Positions 17,854 to 26,560 of a DNA stretch of 50,065 nucleotides are shown piece after piece. The notes under the pieces were generated by a model. The model was not told where the DNA came from, made no database searches, and saw only the letters and a list, made by a program, of their open reading frames with translations. The DNA is from Lachnospiraceae bacterium. GTDB lineage: Bacteria; Bacillota_A; Clostridia; Lachnospirales; Lachnospiraceae. The position numbers were made by a program, and so were the translations under genes. The DNA lies in contig VSNT01000008.1 of assembly GCA_009774465.1 (NCBI GenBank), positions 1-50,065 on the forward strand, read 5' to 3'. How positions within the stretch are numbered: position 1 is the stretch's first letter; each line of letters begins with the position of its first letter.

Positions 17854-18252
17854 ATGAAAATTCAAAACAATGGATTCCTTTCAATTGAACAGCTCAAGGA
17901 TCAATACTTAAACCAGAACAAAGGGGCAGTACCGGTAAAGAGTACAGACGGAAGAACTTTTCAGGAAATTCTGGAAAGCAGCCAGAGCGCAGGCACAGGA
18001 GAGGTAAAATTCTCCAAACATGCGGCAGGAAGACTGGCAGACCGGAACATTGAACTCACATCGGGACAGATGGAACGCTTACAGGAAGGTACCCAGAGGG
18101 CACAGCAGAAAGGAATTAAGGAATCACTGGTGATTGTGGATCAACTGGCATTTATCGTAAATATTCCAAACAGTACGGTAGTGACGGCAATGAGCCAGAA
18201 TGACGCAGTGGAAAATGTATTTACTAATATTGACGGAGCCGTAATTATTTAG
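17854..18252 (+). CDS. TIGR02530-type flagellar operon protein
   Basis: The 132-residue soluble protein matches the small family found between flgD and flgE in Firmicute flagellar operons. Recognisable parts are VKFSKHAAGRLADRNIELT (about 50-68) and LVIVDQLAFIVNIPNSTVVT (about 90-109), followed by the conserved end ENVFTNIDGAVII. The biochemical role is not known to me; by position it is expected to help hook assembly. It has a strong AAGGAGG ribosome binding site and lies 42 bases after flgD. Confidence 0.85.
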   Translation: MKIQNNGFLSIEQLKDQYLNQNKGAVPVKSTDGRTFQEILESSQSAGTGEVKFSKHAAGRLADRNIELTSGQMERLQEGTQRAQQKGIKESLVIVDQLAFIVNIPNSTVVTAMSQNDAVENVFTNIDGAVII

Positions 18253-18329
18253 CCGGACCTTATGGAGGCTTTAAGTTCTCGACTGACAGAGAGAGCATGC
18301 GGCAATAAGTTTAAGGAGGTCATTTCGTT

Positions 18330-19757
18330 ATGATGAGATCACTTTTTGCTGGTGTGGCAGGCCTTAGAACACACCAGACAAGAATGGACGTTATTGGTAA
18401 TAATATTGCCAATGTTAACACAACAGCTTACAAATCACAGTCTATGACATTCAGCGACCTGATGTATCAGACCACACAGGCGGCATCCGGCGCCAATGCA
18501 ACTACAGGCATAGGCGGTGTGAATGCAAGACAGATCGGTCTTGGTTCCAAGACCAGTGCAATTAAAACAGCAATCAGTACCCAGGGGGCCAGTCAGACTA
18601 CCAACGATCCCTTTGATGTTATGATTACAGGGGATGCATTTTTCGTAGTCAGCAACGGCTCTACCAACTTCTTTACAAGAGATGGTTCCTTCTATATCGA
18701 CGGAAAAGGAAATCTGGCAATGACCAGCAATGGTTATAATGTTATGGGATGGTATCCGGATACAGATCCTAATAACGCCGGAAATATCAAGAAGGATACG
18801 GTGCAGGCATTACGTATTATGACACCGGAAAATATGACATATCCCCCGGAAGCTACCACCAAAGCAACCATCAGCGGCAGCGTAGATAAATTTGATCCGG
18901 ATATTAATGCTACTTCGGGAAGAATCATGAATCTGGATTTTTTTGATAACCAGGGGTATAAATATACGGCAAAGTTAAGCGTCCATGCGATTAATGGAGA
19001 TACGGGAGAGTTCTATGTGCAATTGGATGATATTTTAAATGCCAATGGAAAGAGTGTTACTGCGGCTGTAGCAGATGGCGGAAATGGACTTAATAAAGAT
19101 AATATCAAATTAACTACAGCAGTTAACACCAATACAGCTACCACTCCTGCAACTGGTGCAGGCGGATGGGGATCTGCAACATTAAATTATGTAGATGGAA
19201 AAGGTACTTTTGAAGGTGTAAATAGTACTCACGGAACAGCAGGCGGCAAGACCATTGCCCTTCATTTTGAGGGAATTCCCAATTTCTCAGACATTGAAAT
19301 TGATTTTTCCAATACGCAAAATTATAATGTTAACGCCACATCCACTATTGGAGCAGTACCCGGTGAGCCTAACGGAAATGGTTCCGGACGTAAAATTGGT
19401 GAGATGAGCGGCATTAACATTCAGAAGGATGGAATGATCTATGCATCCTATGATAATGGGTGTACCAAACTGCTTGGACAGATTGCAGTGGCAACTTTTG
19501 CAAATCCTTCCGGTCTTGCAAAAGAAGGAGATAACCTGTACTCGGCAACCATGAACTCCGGTGAATTTGACGGTATCGGAGAGGATATTACAGAAGGCGG
19601 CGGGTACATGAATTCCGGTATACTGGAAATGAGTAATGTAGACCTTGCTGCTGAATTTACGGAAATGATCACCACTCAGAGAGGTTTCCAGGCAAACAGC
19701 CGTATCATTACTGTTTCAGATACGCTTTTAGAGGAACTGACAAATCTGAAGAGATAA
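18330..19757 (+). CDS. flgE: Flagellar hook protein FlgE
   Basis: Structural subunit of the flagellar hook. The 475-residue protein has the conserved N-terminal coiled-coil region (LFAGVAGLRTHQTRMDVIG, then NNIANVNTTAYKSQ), a variable outer middle part, and the C-terminal signature SNVDLAAEFTEMITTQRGFQ with ANSRIITVSDTLLEEL. Two ATG codons stand side by side at 18330 and 18333; AAGGAGGT is 9 bases before the first. It is the last of the hook set started by fliK and is followed by a gap of 168 bases with a hairpin. Confidence 0.97.
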   Translation: MMRSLFAGVAGLRTHQTRMDVIGNNIANVNTTAYKSQSMTFSDLMYQTTQAASGANATTGIGGVNARQIGLGSKTSAIKTAISTQGASQTTNDPFDVMITGDAFFVVSNGSTNFFTRDGSFYIDGKGNLAMTSNGYNVMGWYPDTDPNNAGNIKKDTVQALRIMTPENMTYPPEATTKATISGSVDKFDPDINATSGRIMNLDFFDNQGYKYTAKLSVHAINGDTGEFYVQLDDILNANGKSVTAAVADGGNGLNKDNIKLTTAVNTNTATTPATGAGGWGSATLNYVDGKGTFEGVNSTHGTAGGKTIALHFEGIPNFSDIEIDFSNTQNYNVNATSTIGAVPGEPNGNGSGRKIGEMSGINIQKDGMIYASYDNGCTKLLGQIAVATFANPSGLAKEGDNLYSATMNSGEFDGIGEDITEGGGYMNSGILEMSNVDLAAEFTEMITTQRGFQANSRIITVSDTLLEELTNLKR

Positions 19758-19812
19758 TATGATATTAAGGTGACATGAGTTGGAGAATATGGTAATATAA
19801 ATTATATAGCGG

Positions 19813-19840
19813 AGAGGGGGCCAAAAAGCTGGTTCCCTCT
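19813..19840 (+). other. RNA hairpin between flgE and flbD
   Basis: AGAGGGGGCCA pairs with TGGTTCCCTCT over 11 positions, two of them G-T, with a 6-base loop (AAAAGC). No T-run follows, so it is not a standard intrinsic terminator. It may protect or process the 3' end of the hook transcript. Confidence 0.55.
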
Positions 19841-19846
19841 AATCGT

Positions 19847-19875
19847 TTGTTACTGATATAGTCCTTTTTTACTAT
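19847..19875 (+). promoter_or_regulatory. Candidate sigma-A promoter before flbD-motA-motB
   Basis: TTGTTA and TACTAT, each 4 of 6 to consensus, are separated by 17 bases and lie about 50 bases before flbD. Together with the hairpin just upstream this would let the stator genes be transcribed partly on their own. Confidence 0.4.
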
Positions 19876-19925
19876 TTGGGAATCTTATGGTAATTTCTTA
19901 AAAACAGCACGGAGGAATACGTAAT

Positions 19926-20111
19926 ATGATAGAAGTTACGAAGATAAACGGGACGAAAGTATTGATAAATCCCGATTTAATGGAACTTGTGGAGGAAACG
20001 CCGGATACAGTTATTTCATTTACCACAGGCAGAAAAATAATTGTAAAAGAAAGTAGACAAGAAGTAAAAAATCTTGTAAAATTGTATCGAAAGGAAATTT
20101 TTGCGGATTAA
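19926..20111 (+). CDS. swrD: FlbD/SwrD family protein
   Basis: The 61-residue protein has the family pattern: an N-terminal IEVTKINGTKVLINPDLMEL, then VEETPDTVISFTTGRKIIVK and a charged C-terminal helix. In Bacillus subtilis SwrD (YlzI) raises motor torque by promoting stator function, and it lies in the same place after flgE. Here motA and motB follow directly, which fits that role. The ribosome binding site is ACGGAGGA. Confidence 0.9.
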   Translation: MIEVTKINGTKVLINPDLMELVEETPDTVISFTTGRKIIVKESRQEVKNLVKLYRKEIFAD

Positions 20112-20132
20112 CGTAAAAAAAGGTGTAAAACA

Positions 20133-20924
20133 GTGGATTTAGCGTCAATTTTAGGCCTGCTGCTTTGTTTGGTCATGTTTATATATGGTATTATTGATAA
20201 TGCAGGTGCATCGAATTTTGGAAGGTATCTGGATTTCCCATCAGCAATTATTACCTTTGGCGGTTCTTTCTTTGCGGTTTTGGCATCCTTTTCCCTTTCT
20301 GATTTTACAGGAGGCCTGAAAAGCTTCATGCTGGTGTTTAAGGCACCCAGCACAGATGTCAGAGGTATGATACAGAAGATTATTGATCTGTCAAATGTAG
20401 CCAGAAAGGAAGGCCTGCTTTCTCTGGAAGAGGCAGCCGGCGATCTGGAAGATGAGTTCATGAAGAAGGGAATTCTTCTGATCGTGGATGGTACAGATCC
20501 TGAATTAGTGCGCGGCATTATGGAGACTGAGCTGATAAGTACGGAAGATCGTCATAAATCAAAAATTAATTTTTGGGAAACACTGGGAGCTATGGGACCT
20601 GCCTGGGGTATGATTGGTACCCTGATAGGTCTTGTTAACATGCTTTATGAAATGGATGATCCTTCCAGTATCGGACCTTCTATGGCGGTTGCACTTATTA
20701 CAACCCTGTATGGTTCTATTTTGGCCAACTGGATATGTGCACCGGTAGCATCCAAGTTAAAGACAAATAATTCCAATGAAATTATGGTTAAGGAAATTAT
20801 GATAGAGGGACTCCTTTCCATTCAGGCAGGAGAAAACCCCAGAGTTATTGAAGAAAAGCTGAAATCATTCCTTTCACCGGGTGACCGGGTGACACAAGAT
20901 GGCGGAGGTGAAGAGGATGGCTAA
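20133..20924 (+). CDS. motA: Flagellar stator protein MotA
   Basis: Proton or sodium channel subunit of the stator that pushes on FliG. The 263-residue protein has four membrane helices (about residues 4-21, 30-50, 148-168 and 180-200) and the conserved MotA/ExbB region GPAWGMIGTLIGLVNML with PSMAVALITTLYGS. It starts with GTG at 20133 behind AAAAAGGTG and overlaps motB by 8 bases. In Bacillus motAB is elsewhere, so its place within the fla/che operon is a Clostridia trait. Confidence 0.96.
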   Translation: MDLASILGLLLCLVMFIYGIIDNAGASNFGRYLDFPSAIITFGGSFFAVLASFSLSDFTGGLKSFMLVFKAPSTDVRGMIQKIIDLSNVARKEGLLSLEEAAGDLEDEFMKKGILLIVDGTDPELVRGIMETELISTEDRHKSKINFWETLGAMGPAWGMIGTLIGLVNMLYEMDDPSSIGPSMAVALITTLYGSILANWICAPVASKLKTNNSNEIMVKEIMIEGLLSIQAGENPRVIEEKLKSFLSPGDRVTQDGGGEEDG

Positions 20925-21723
20925 AAGAAAACCGGATGAACCGCCCAAAGGCGCCCCGGCGTGGCAGTCCACGTTTGCCGATCTTATGAATCTTCTTCTT
21001 TGCTTTTTTGTTATGCTGTTTTCCATGTCCACAATGGACGCTCAGAAATTTGAACTTTTAGCGGCGTCCTTTAATCAGACTTTCAGCATTTTTTCGGCAG
21101 GAGCTTCTACAATTGGAGAGGGAGTTATGGTTGGTATGGGAGTCAGTCAGTTAAATGAACTGGCGGAGTATATCAACAGTACCGGAAGGGATGATGAAGG
21201 GGAAACAATTCCGGAGGATCTTGAATCTGCTGCAGATATGATGGAAGAAGCCAAGGTAAAGGAATCTGAACAACTGGCAGGTAAGATAGAAGAAGCACTG
21301 GATGAAAAGAACCTGGGAAAAGAAGTTGATATTGAATTTACATCCCAATATGTTCAGCTTACGTTAAATGGCGCGCTTTTGTTCGACTCCGGAAGTGTGG
21401 AGATTAAGGAAGAGGCACTGCCTTTGATGAATCAGTTGGGAATCATCCTGCAGAGGTTCAGCGATGGGGTGATTGAGATAGAGGGACATACGGATAATGT
21501 TCCCATGTCAGGTGCCAAGTATTCTAACAATGATGAGCTGAGCAGTGGGCGTGCACTTTCTGTTTTTTATTATTTGAAGGAAAATACTACGCTTGATATA
21601 ACCAAGATCAAACATTCTGGAAGAGGTGAATATGATCCTGTTGCGGATAATTCCACAGAGGAAGGAAGAGCCAAAAACAGAAGAGTAGTAATTAAAATAT
21701 ATAATTCATTAAGTTCCTATTAA
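20917..21723 (+). CDS. motB: Flagellar stator protein MotB
   Basis: Peptidoglycan-anchored stator subunit. The 268-residue protein has a short basic N-terminus, one membrane helix with the ion-carrying aspartate D22 (STFADLMNLLLCFF), a linker, and a C-terminal OmpA-like peptidoglycan-binding domain (IEIEGHTDNVPMSGAKYSNN and ELSSGRALSVFYYL). I prefer ATG 20917 because GGAGGTGA lies 9 bases before it. The upstream in-frame ATG at 20899 lacks such a site. It overlaps motA, consistent with coupled production of the complex. Confidence 0.95.
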   Translation: MAKRKPDEPPKGAPAWQSTFADLMNLLLCFFVMLFSMSTMDAQKFELLAASFNQTFSIFSAGASTIGEGVMVGMGVSQLNELAEYINSTGRDDEGETIPEDLESAADMMEEAKVKESEQLAGKIEEALDEKNLGKEVDIEFTSQYVQLTLNGALLFDSGSVEIKEEALPLMNQLGIILQRFSDGVIEIEGHTDNVPMSGAKYSNNDELSSGRALSVFYYLKENTTLDITKIKHSGRGEYDPVADNSTEEGRAKNRRVVIKIYNSLSSY

Positions 21724-21756
21724 TTTCTGGAATAATGAAGAAAGGTTGTAGTAAAT

Positions 21757-22293
21757 ATGAAAAAGAATCTGATTTCCATAGTGATACTGGCATTGCTGGT
21801 GGTGAATCTTGTTTTGACTGCTATCATGATGTTTGGTGTTATGAGCACCAACAAAAAAACGGCGGCTCTGGTAGGTAAGATTGCTTCAGCAATCAGCCTT
21901 GATTTAGGAGAGAGCGCAGAAGGAGGAGAAGCAGCAAAAGAAGTTTCCATAGCAGATACAGCTACCTATACAATTGCAGATATGACAATTCCTCTTAAGA
22001 AAAGCGAACCCACGGAAGATGGAGAGGTAGATGATAAAGATCATTATGCGTTGATTTCCGTCACCATATGCATGGACAGTAAAAGTAAGGATTATAAAAC
22101 CTATGGTGAAGAGATAGCCACCAGAGAGGATTTAATTAAAGGACAGATCAATGATGTAGTCAGCCAGTTTACGATAGAGGACATTAAGGCAAATTCTCAA
22201 CTTGTAAAAGATGAAATATTGAAGAAAGTTCAGGAGCTCTTTAATTCGGACTTCATTTTTGATGTAACTCTGCCTAAAGAGAATTACCAGTAA
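21757..22293 (+). CDS. fliL: Flagellar basal body-associated protein FliL
   Basis: Single-pass membrane protein that surrounds the stator and supports torque. The 178-residue protein has one N-terminal membrane helix (about residues 5-27), then an outer domain with the family-like DHYALISVTICMDSK stretch and a C-terminal FNSDFIFDVTLPKENYQ. It lies between motB and fliM, the usual site. Identity is moderate as FliL is poorly conserved, but position and topology agree. Confidence 0.88.
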   Translation: MKKNLISIVILALLVVNLVLTAIMMFGVMSTNKKTAALVGKIASAISLDLGESAEGGEAAKEVSIADTATYTIADMTIPLKKSEPTEDGEVDDKDHYALISVTICMDSKSKDYKTYGEEIATREDLIKGQINDVVSQFTIEDIKANSQLVKDEILKKVQELFNSDFIFDVTLPKENYQ

Positions 22294-22297
22294 ATAA

Positions 22298-22358
22298 CGG
22301 GTTTTCACGAATGTGTTTACTTAAGACAAACGACATAAATAAAGGAGGTGAAAACTCG
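22298..22358 (+). promoter_or_regulatory. Inverted repeat spanning the fliM translation start
   Basis: CGGGTTTTCAC (22298-22308) pairs with GTGAAAACTCG (22348-22358) over 11 bases with one G-T pair. The 3' arm begins in the last base of the AAAGGAGG ribosome binding site and ends on the first base of the GTG start codon of fliM. The loop is 39 bases and contains the rest of the binding site. Such a fold could modulate fliM translation. Confidence 0.5.
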
Positions 22359-23338
22359 TGGGCGAGGTATTATCTCAAAGCGAAATAGATAATTTGCTTG
22401 CTGCGTTAAGCAACGGCGAACTGGACGTTGATCAAATGCAGGAATCGGGAGACCGGCAGGTTAAGGACTATGATTTTAAAAGGCCTACGAAGTTTTCCAA
22501 AGAGCATTTAAGGACTCTTGAGATTATATATGAACATTATGGAAGGCTGCTTTCCACAAACCTTCCGGTTTATTTAAGAAAAAATATACAGGTATCGGTA
22601 GCAAGTTCCGAGACAGTTATCTTTTCGGAATTTACCAATGCATTATCTAATCCTGTTATTTTGGGAATTGTAGATTTTAATCCGCTGCCTGGAAATATTA
22701 TTATAGAATTATCTCCTAATCTTGGATTTGCAATGATTGACCGTATGCTGGGCGGGCAGGGAGTGCCTCTTGAGAAAAGCAGAGACTTTTCAGAAATTGA
22801 GATGACAATTCTGCAAAAGCTGATTGTTGTCTGTATGCAGCTTATGCGTGAACCCTGGAAAAATGTAATTGACATTAATCCCATGATGGAGAGAATTGAA
22901 ACCAATGCGCAGTTTGCGCAGGTAATTGCGCCCAGTGACATGATTGCAATTGTTTCATTGAGTGTCAAGATTGGTGATGTAGAAGGATTTATGAATATAT
23001 GTCTTCCTTTTTTTACACTAGAAGATGTGATGGATAAGTTGAATACCAAGTATTGGTTCTCAACAATGCAAAAAGATGATAAAGTAGATTATGAGGAGCA
23101 TATTGAATCGCTCATAAAGAGAATAGATGTACCGGTAAAAGCAGTCCTGGGAAAAAGTCTGGTATCAGTCAATGATTTTCTGAACCTTCAGGTGGGAGAT
23201 ATCATACGATTAGATGCAAGAGTAGATTCGGAGATGGAAGTATTTGTTGGTAATATTAAAAAATTTACTGCACTTCCGGGATCTAATAGGGATCAATATG
23301 CGGTCCGAGTGGCATCAGTGATAAGGGAGGAGGAATAA
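22358..23338 (+). CDS. fliM: Flagellar motor switch protein FliM
   Basis: Switch subunit that binds phosphorylated CheY and FliG. The 326-residue protein begins with the CheY-binding peptide LSQSEIDNLLAAL, continues with the CheC-like middle domain (EHLRTLEIIYEHYGRLLST and PLPGNIIIEL) and ends with the SpoA (FliN-like) domain. It starts with GTG at 22358 behind AAAGGAGGTGA. An inverted repeat overlaps this start site. fliY follows after 3 bases. Confidence 0.97.
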   Translation: MGEVLSQSEIDNLLAALSNGELDVDQMQESGDRQVKDYDFKRPTKFSKEHLRTLEIIYEHYGRLLSTNLPVYLRKNIQVSVASSETVIFSEFTNALSNPVILGIVDFNPLPGNIIIELSPNLGFAMIDRMLGGQGVPLEKSRDFSEIEMTILQKLIVVCMQLMREPWKNVIDINPMMERIETNAQFAQVIAPSDMIAIVSLSVKIGDVEGFMNICLPFFTLEDVMDKLNTKYWFSTMQKDDKVDYEEHIESLIKRIDVPVKAVLGKSLVSVNDFLNLQVGDIIRLDARVDSEMEVFVGNIKKFTALPGSNRDQYAVRVASVIREEE

Positions 23339-23341
23339 GGC

Positions 23342-24613
23342 ATGGACGGAATGTTATCACAAGATGAAATACAGGCATTGCTTGCCGGCATGGATTTGTC
23401 AGGTGAGACAGATGCATCACAGCCGGCTGATACAGCAGACAATGATGTGGCAATAGACGAAAGTCTGCTTGCTGACGACGAAAGAGATGCCGTTGGAGAA
23501 ATTGCCAACATCAGTATGGGTTCTTCAGCAACTACCCTGTATTCTCTTGTTAACAGAAAGGTTGACATTACGACGCCTGTAGTGAAGCTGGCCAGATGGA
23601 GCAATGTAGTAGAGGAATATGAACGTCCCTGTGTGTTTATCCAGATAAGATATACCGCAGGTTTAGATGGCTCAAACATTATGGTGTTAAAAGAGCATGA
23701 CGTAAAGGTTATTACAGACCTGATGATGGGTGGAGACGGAAGCAATACGGAAGGTGAATTGGGGGAATTGCATTTAAGCGCGATTTCAGAAGCCATGAAT
23801 CAGATGATGGGAGCTGCCGCAACGAGCATGTCTACCATGCTTGGAAAGATGATTGATATCAGTCCCCCGGAGGCAAGTCTGGTAGATTTAAATGAATTTA
23901 AGAGTGGTGATGACATTGCACCTTTCCTAAAAGATACTTTTGTTAAAATTACATTCAGGATGCAGATAGATGATCTGGTTGACAGCAACATTATGCAGAT
24001 CTACCCGGTAGATTTTGCCAAGGGGCTGTACGAGACAATGATTTATGGACAGGGTTCTGAGGAAACAGCCGCACCGGCACCAGCGCCGGAAGCTTCTCCG
24101 GCACCGGCACCCGCTGCACAGCCTGCTGCAAATCAGATGAATATGGGCGGCCAGCCAATGATGGGCGGCATGGGTGACCAGCAGATGGGAATGCCCCAGA
24201 TGAACATGCAGGGCATGGGGATGCCTATGAATATGGGGATGCCTCAGATGAACATGGGAATGCCCCAGATGAATATGCAGGGCATGGGGATGCCTCAGAT
24301 GAACATGGGAATGCCCCAGATGAACATACAACCTGCACAGTTCCAGAATTTCAGCACTGATGTGAGTGCATTAGTAGCACAGGAAAATATAGATCTGATC
24401 AAGGATGTACCATTAGAGGTTACAGTTGAACTTGGAAGGACGCATAAATCTATATCCGAAATATTGGACTTCGCACCGGGAACGATTATCGAATTGGATA
24501 AAATAGCCGGTGAACCTATAGACGTATTAGTAAATGGCAAATTTGTAGCAAAGGGCGAGGTTGTAGTAATTGAAGAAAGTTTTGGTGTCCGTGTAACTGA
24601 AATAATAAAGTAA
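23342..24613 (+). CDS. fliY: Flagellar motor switch phosphatase FliY (FliN fusion) with Met-rich linker
   Basis: Switch protein that also removes phosphate from CheY. The 423-residue protein has an N-terminal CheY-binding peptide (MLSQDEIQALLAGM), a CheC-type phosphatase domain (about 40-230) with both Glu/Asn centres (GEIANISMGSS and SEAMNQMMGAAA), and a C-terminal SpoA/FliN domain (about 345-420). Between them lies an Ala/Pro-rich part followed by a Met/Gly/Gln/Pro/Asn repeat at about residues 266-329, in which MGMPQMNM-like units recur. The flanking domains look complete, so the linker is an addition rather than damage. Confidence 0.96.
   Translation: MDGMLSQDEIQALLAGMDLSGETDASQPADTADNDVAIDESLLADDERDAVGEIANISMGSSATTLYSLVNRKVDITTPVVKLARWSNVVEEYERPCVFIQIRYTAGLDGSNIMVLKEHDVKVITDLMMGGDGSNTEGELGELHLSAISEAMNQMMGAAATSMSTMLGKMIDISPPEASLVDLNEFKSGDDIAPFLKDTFVKITFRMQIDDLVDSNIMQIYPVDFAKGLYETMIYGQGSEETAAPAPAPEASPAPAPAAQPAANQMNMGGQPMMGGMGDQQMGMPQMNMQGMGMPMNMGMPQMNMGMPQMNMQGMGMPQMNMGMPQMNIQPAQFQNFSTDVSALVAQENIDLIKDVPLEVTVELGRTHKSISEILDFAPGTIIELDKIAGEPIDVLVNGKFVAKGEVVVIEESFGVRVTEIIK
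24137..24329 (+). repeat. In-frame Met-rich tandem repeat within fliY
   Basis: Imperfect 21- to 24-base units of the type GGAATGCCCCAGATGAACATG recur about eight times, encoding MGMPQMN and MQGMGMPQMN variants. Near-identical copies at the DNA level suggest recent expansion or contraction. It stays in frame with FliY. Confidence 0.85.
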
Positions 24614-24634
24614 AAAGGTAGGAGAGAAAAAAAC

Positions 24635-24997
24635 ATGGCAAAAAATATTTTAATTGTTGATGATGCGGCTTTCATGCGTATGATGATCAAGGACATTTTA
24701 ACCAAGAATGGTTATAATGTAGTTGGAGAGGCCGAAAACGGGGCGAAAGCCATTGAAAAATATGGCGAATTAAAGCCTGATCTGGTACTTATGGATATTA
24801 CCATGCCGGAAGTTGATGGCATTGCTGCCCTTAAGAAAATCAAAGGTTCAGATCCCAATGCGCTTATTATTATGTGTTCTGCAATGGGACAGCAGGCAAT
24901 GGTTATTGAATCAATTCAGGCAGGCGCAAAGGACTTTATCGTAAAACCTTTCCAGCCTGACCGCGTTTTGGAAGCGGTAAAGAAAGTAGTAGGCTAA
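24635..24997 (+). CDS. cheY: Chemotaxis response regulator CheY
   Basis: Single-domain receiver that, when phosphorylated by CheA, binds FliM and FliY to change rotation. The 120-residue protein shows the acidic pair D9/D10, the phospho-acceptor D54 (LVLMDITMPE), the Ser/Thr site in IIMCSAMG and the conserved Lys in FIVKPF. It lies between fliY and fliO as in Bacillus. The ribosome binding site is AGGAGAG. Confidence 0.97.
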   Translation: MAKNILIVDDAAFMRMMIKDILTKNGYNVVGEAENGAKAIEKYGELKPDLVLMDITMPEVDGIAALKKIKGSDPNALIIMCSAMGQQAMVIESIQAGAKDFIVKPFQPDRVLEAVKKVVG

Positions 24998-24998
24998 T

Positions 24999-25367
24999 AT
25001 GCTCCTTTCAGTTACTACAGGAATGGACAGTTATATTCAATTTGTTACGGTACTTATTCTTTTTGTATTAGTGCTTGGCATAACTTATCTGGTAACAAAA
25101 TGGATAGCAAATTACCAGAAGGGAAAGACTATAGTTGGTAATTTAGAAGTGATCGAAACATGCAGGATTACTTCCAATAAGTATGTCCAAATTGTAAGAG
25201 CCGGAAGCAAGTACCTGGTGATTGGATTAGGAAAGGACGAAATACACATACTTTCAGAGCTTTCGGAGGAACAGCTGGATTTGCAGGATATTCATGGCGA
25301 GAAAACTGTAAACTTCCGTAGTATTTTTGATGAGGTAAAAAGGCTGAAGGATAAAGAGAAGGACTAA
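24999..25367 (+). CDS. fliO: Flagellar biosynthesis protein FliO
   Basis: Small membrane protein that helps assemble the FliP ring of the export gate. The 122-residue protein has one membrane helix at about residues 13-33, then a FliO-like soluble part (IVGNLEVIETCRITSNKYVQ, then GSKYLVIGLGKDEIHIL). It starts one base after the cheY stop. A second in-frame ATG at 25023 is possible because neither start has a strong binding site. Confidence 0.88.
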   Translation: MLLSVTTGMDSYIQFVTVLILFVLVLGITYLVTKWIANYQKGKTIVGNLEVIETCRITSNKYVQIVRAGSKYLVIGLGKDEIHILSELSEEQLDLQDIHGEKTVNFRSIFDEVKRLKDKEKD

Positions 25368-25387
25368 AGGGCAAGGCAGTAAATACT

Positions 25388-26257
25388 ATGAAAAAAAAGT
25401 ATGCCGTAAAAAAAATAATAAAAATGATATGCCTGCTGATGACGGTAGGCATATTGTGTATTATTCCCCAATTAGATGTAAGAGCATCTGCGCTGGACAC
25501 AGATCCCACAGGAGAGCGGGAGCAGAGAACCAATATTGATGAGCCAGGCAGTTCTGATTCAAGAGGGGACTTATCAGAAATAAATATTGCAAATAATATG
25601 ACGGTAACAGTAAGCAACAGCAATGGCCAGGTTAACGGAAATTTACGTATTTTGCTGACGCTGACAATGATAGCATTGGCTCCGCTTCTGCTGATCATGC
25701 TTACCTCTTTTACCAGAGTTATTATTGTACTTCATTTTACCAGAGCAGCTTTAAATACCCAGACGGCACCACCCAATCAGGTGATGGTTGGGCTTGCTTT
25801 GTTTTTGACATTTTTCATCATGCAGCCGACAGCAACAAAGATTTATCAGGAAGCTATTGTTCCCTTTGATCAGGGAGAAATGACGCAGGAAGAGTTTTTT
25901 GAAGCAGGGATAGAGCCTTTAAGGGAATTTATGTACAGGCAGACGCAGACAAAAGATGTGAAGGTATTTATGAACATCAGCGGAACGGAATGGGATGGTA
26001 CACTGGATGGAATTCCGCTTACCGTATTGGTTCCAAGCTTTGTAGTGGGAGAATTGAGACAGGCGTTTATCATAGGATTTTTGATATATATTCCATTTAT
26101 TGTAATCGACATGGTGGTGGCATCTACGCTGATGAGTATGGGTATGATGATGCTTCCGCCTACAACGATTTCCATGCCATTTAAAATTTTATTGTTTGTG
26201 CTGGCGGATGGATGGAATTTGATTATCGTAAATCTTGTGGAATCATTTTACAAGTAA
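25388..26257 (+). CDS. fliP: Flagellar export gate protein FliP
   Basis: Core channel subunit of the flagellar type III export gate. The 289-residue protein has an N-terminal signal peptide (hydrophobic at about 11-27, likely cleaved after VRA), a short outer linker, and four membrane helices with the family signatures ILLTLTMIALAPLLLIMLTS, FTRVIIVLHFTRAALNTQ and the C-terminal VASTLMSMGMMMLPPTTISM. The length with signal peptide is a little above the usual 220-250. It is followed by fliQ and fliR. Confidence 0.98.
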   Translation: MKKKYAVKKIIKMICLLMTVGILCIIPQLDVRASALDTDPTGEREQRTNIDEPGSSDSRGDLSEINIANNMTVTVSNSNGQVNGNLRILLTLTMIALAPLLLIMLTSFTRVIIVLHFTRAALNTQTAPPNQVMVGLALFLTFFIMQPTATKIYQEAIVPFDQGEMTQEEFFEAGIEPLREFMYRQTQTKDVKVFMNISGTEWDGTLDGIPLTVLVPSFVVGELRQAFIIGFLIYIPFIVIDMVVASTLMSMGMMMLPPTTISMPFKILLFVLADGWNLIIVNLVESFYK

Positions 26258-26284
26258 TTTTAGCTTGAAAGGAAGTGAAAAGAC

Positions 26285-26554
26285 ATGACAATTGGCGAGG
26301 TTACTGCAGTTGCCAGTTCGGCATTATATTTGGTTATAAAGGTTGCGGCGCCGGTTCTGCTGGTGTCCTTATGTGTAGGTCTTATAGTCAGTATTTTTCA
26401 GACAGTTACTTCCATTCAGGAACAGACACTTACCTTTGTACCTAAAATCATTGCAGTTTTTCTGGCTTTGATCGTGTTGGGGAACTGGATGCTGACTGAA
26501 TTGTCAGGGTTTATGGTCAGTCTTTGGTCTGACTTTAGTGTTTATACAAGGTAA
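26285..26554 (+). CDS. fliQ: Flagellar export gate protein FliQ
   Basis: Small channel subunit of the export gate, 89 residues with two membrane helices (about 13-37 and 50-72). The family motif GLIVSIFQTVTSIQEQTLTF followed by VPKI is clear. It sits between fliP and fliR, six bases before fliR, with GAAAGGAAGTG as the ribosome binding site. Confidence 0.97.
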   Translation: MTIGEVTAVASSALYLVIKVAAPVLLVSLCVGLIVSIFQTVTSIQEQTLTFVPKIIAVFLALIVLGNWMLTELSGFMVSLWSDFSVYTR

Positions 26555-26560
26555 CAGGGA

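Noticed and set aside
24137..24329. Regular short repeats suggestive of a CRISPR array
   Set aside because: The units are in frame with FliY, directly adjacent without unique spacers, and encode a Met-rich linker.
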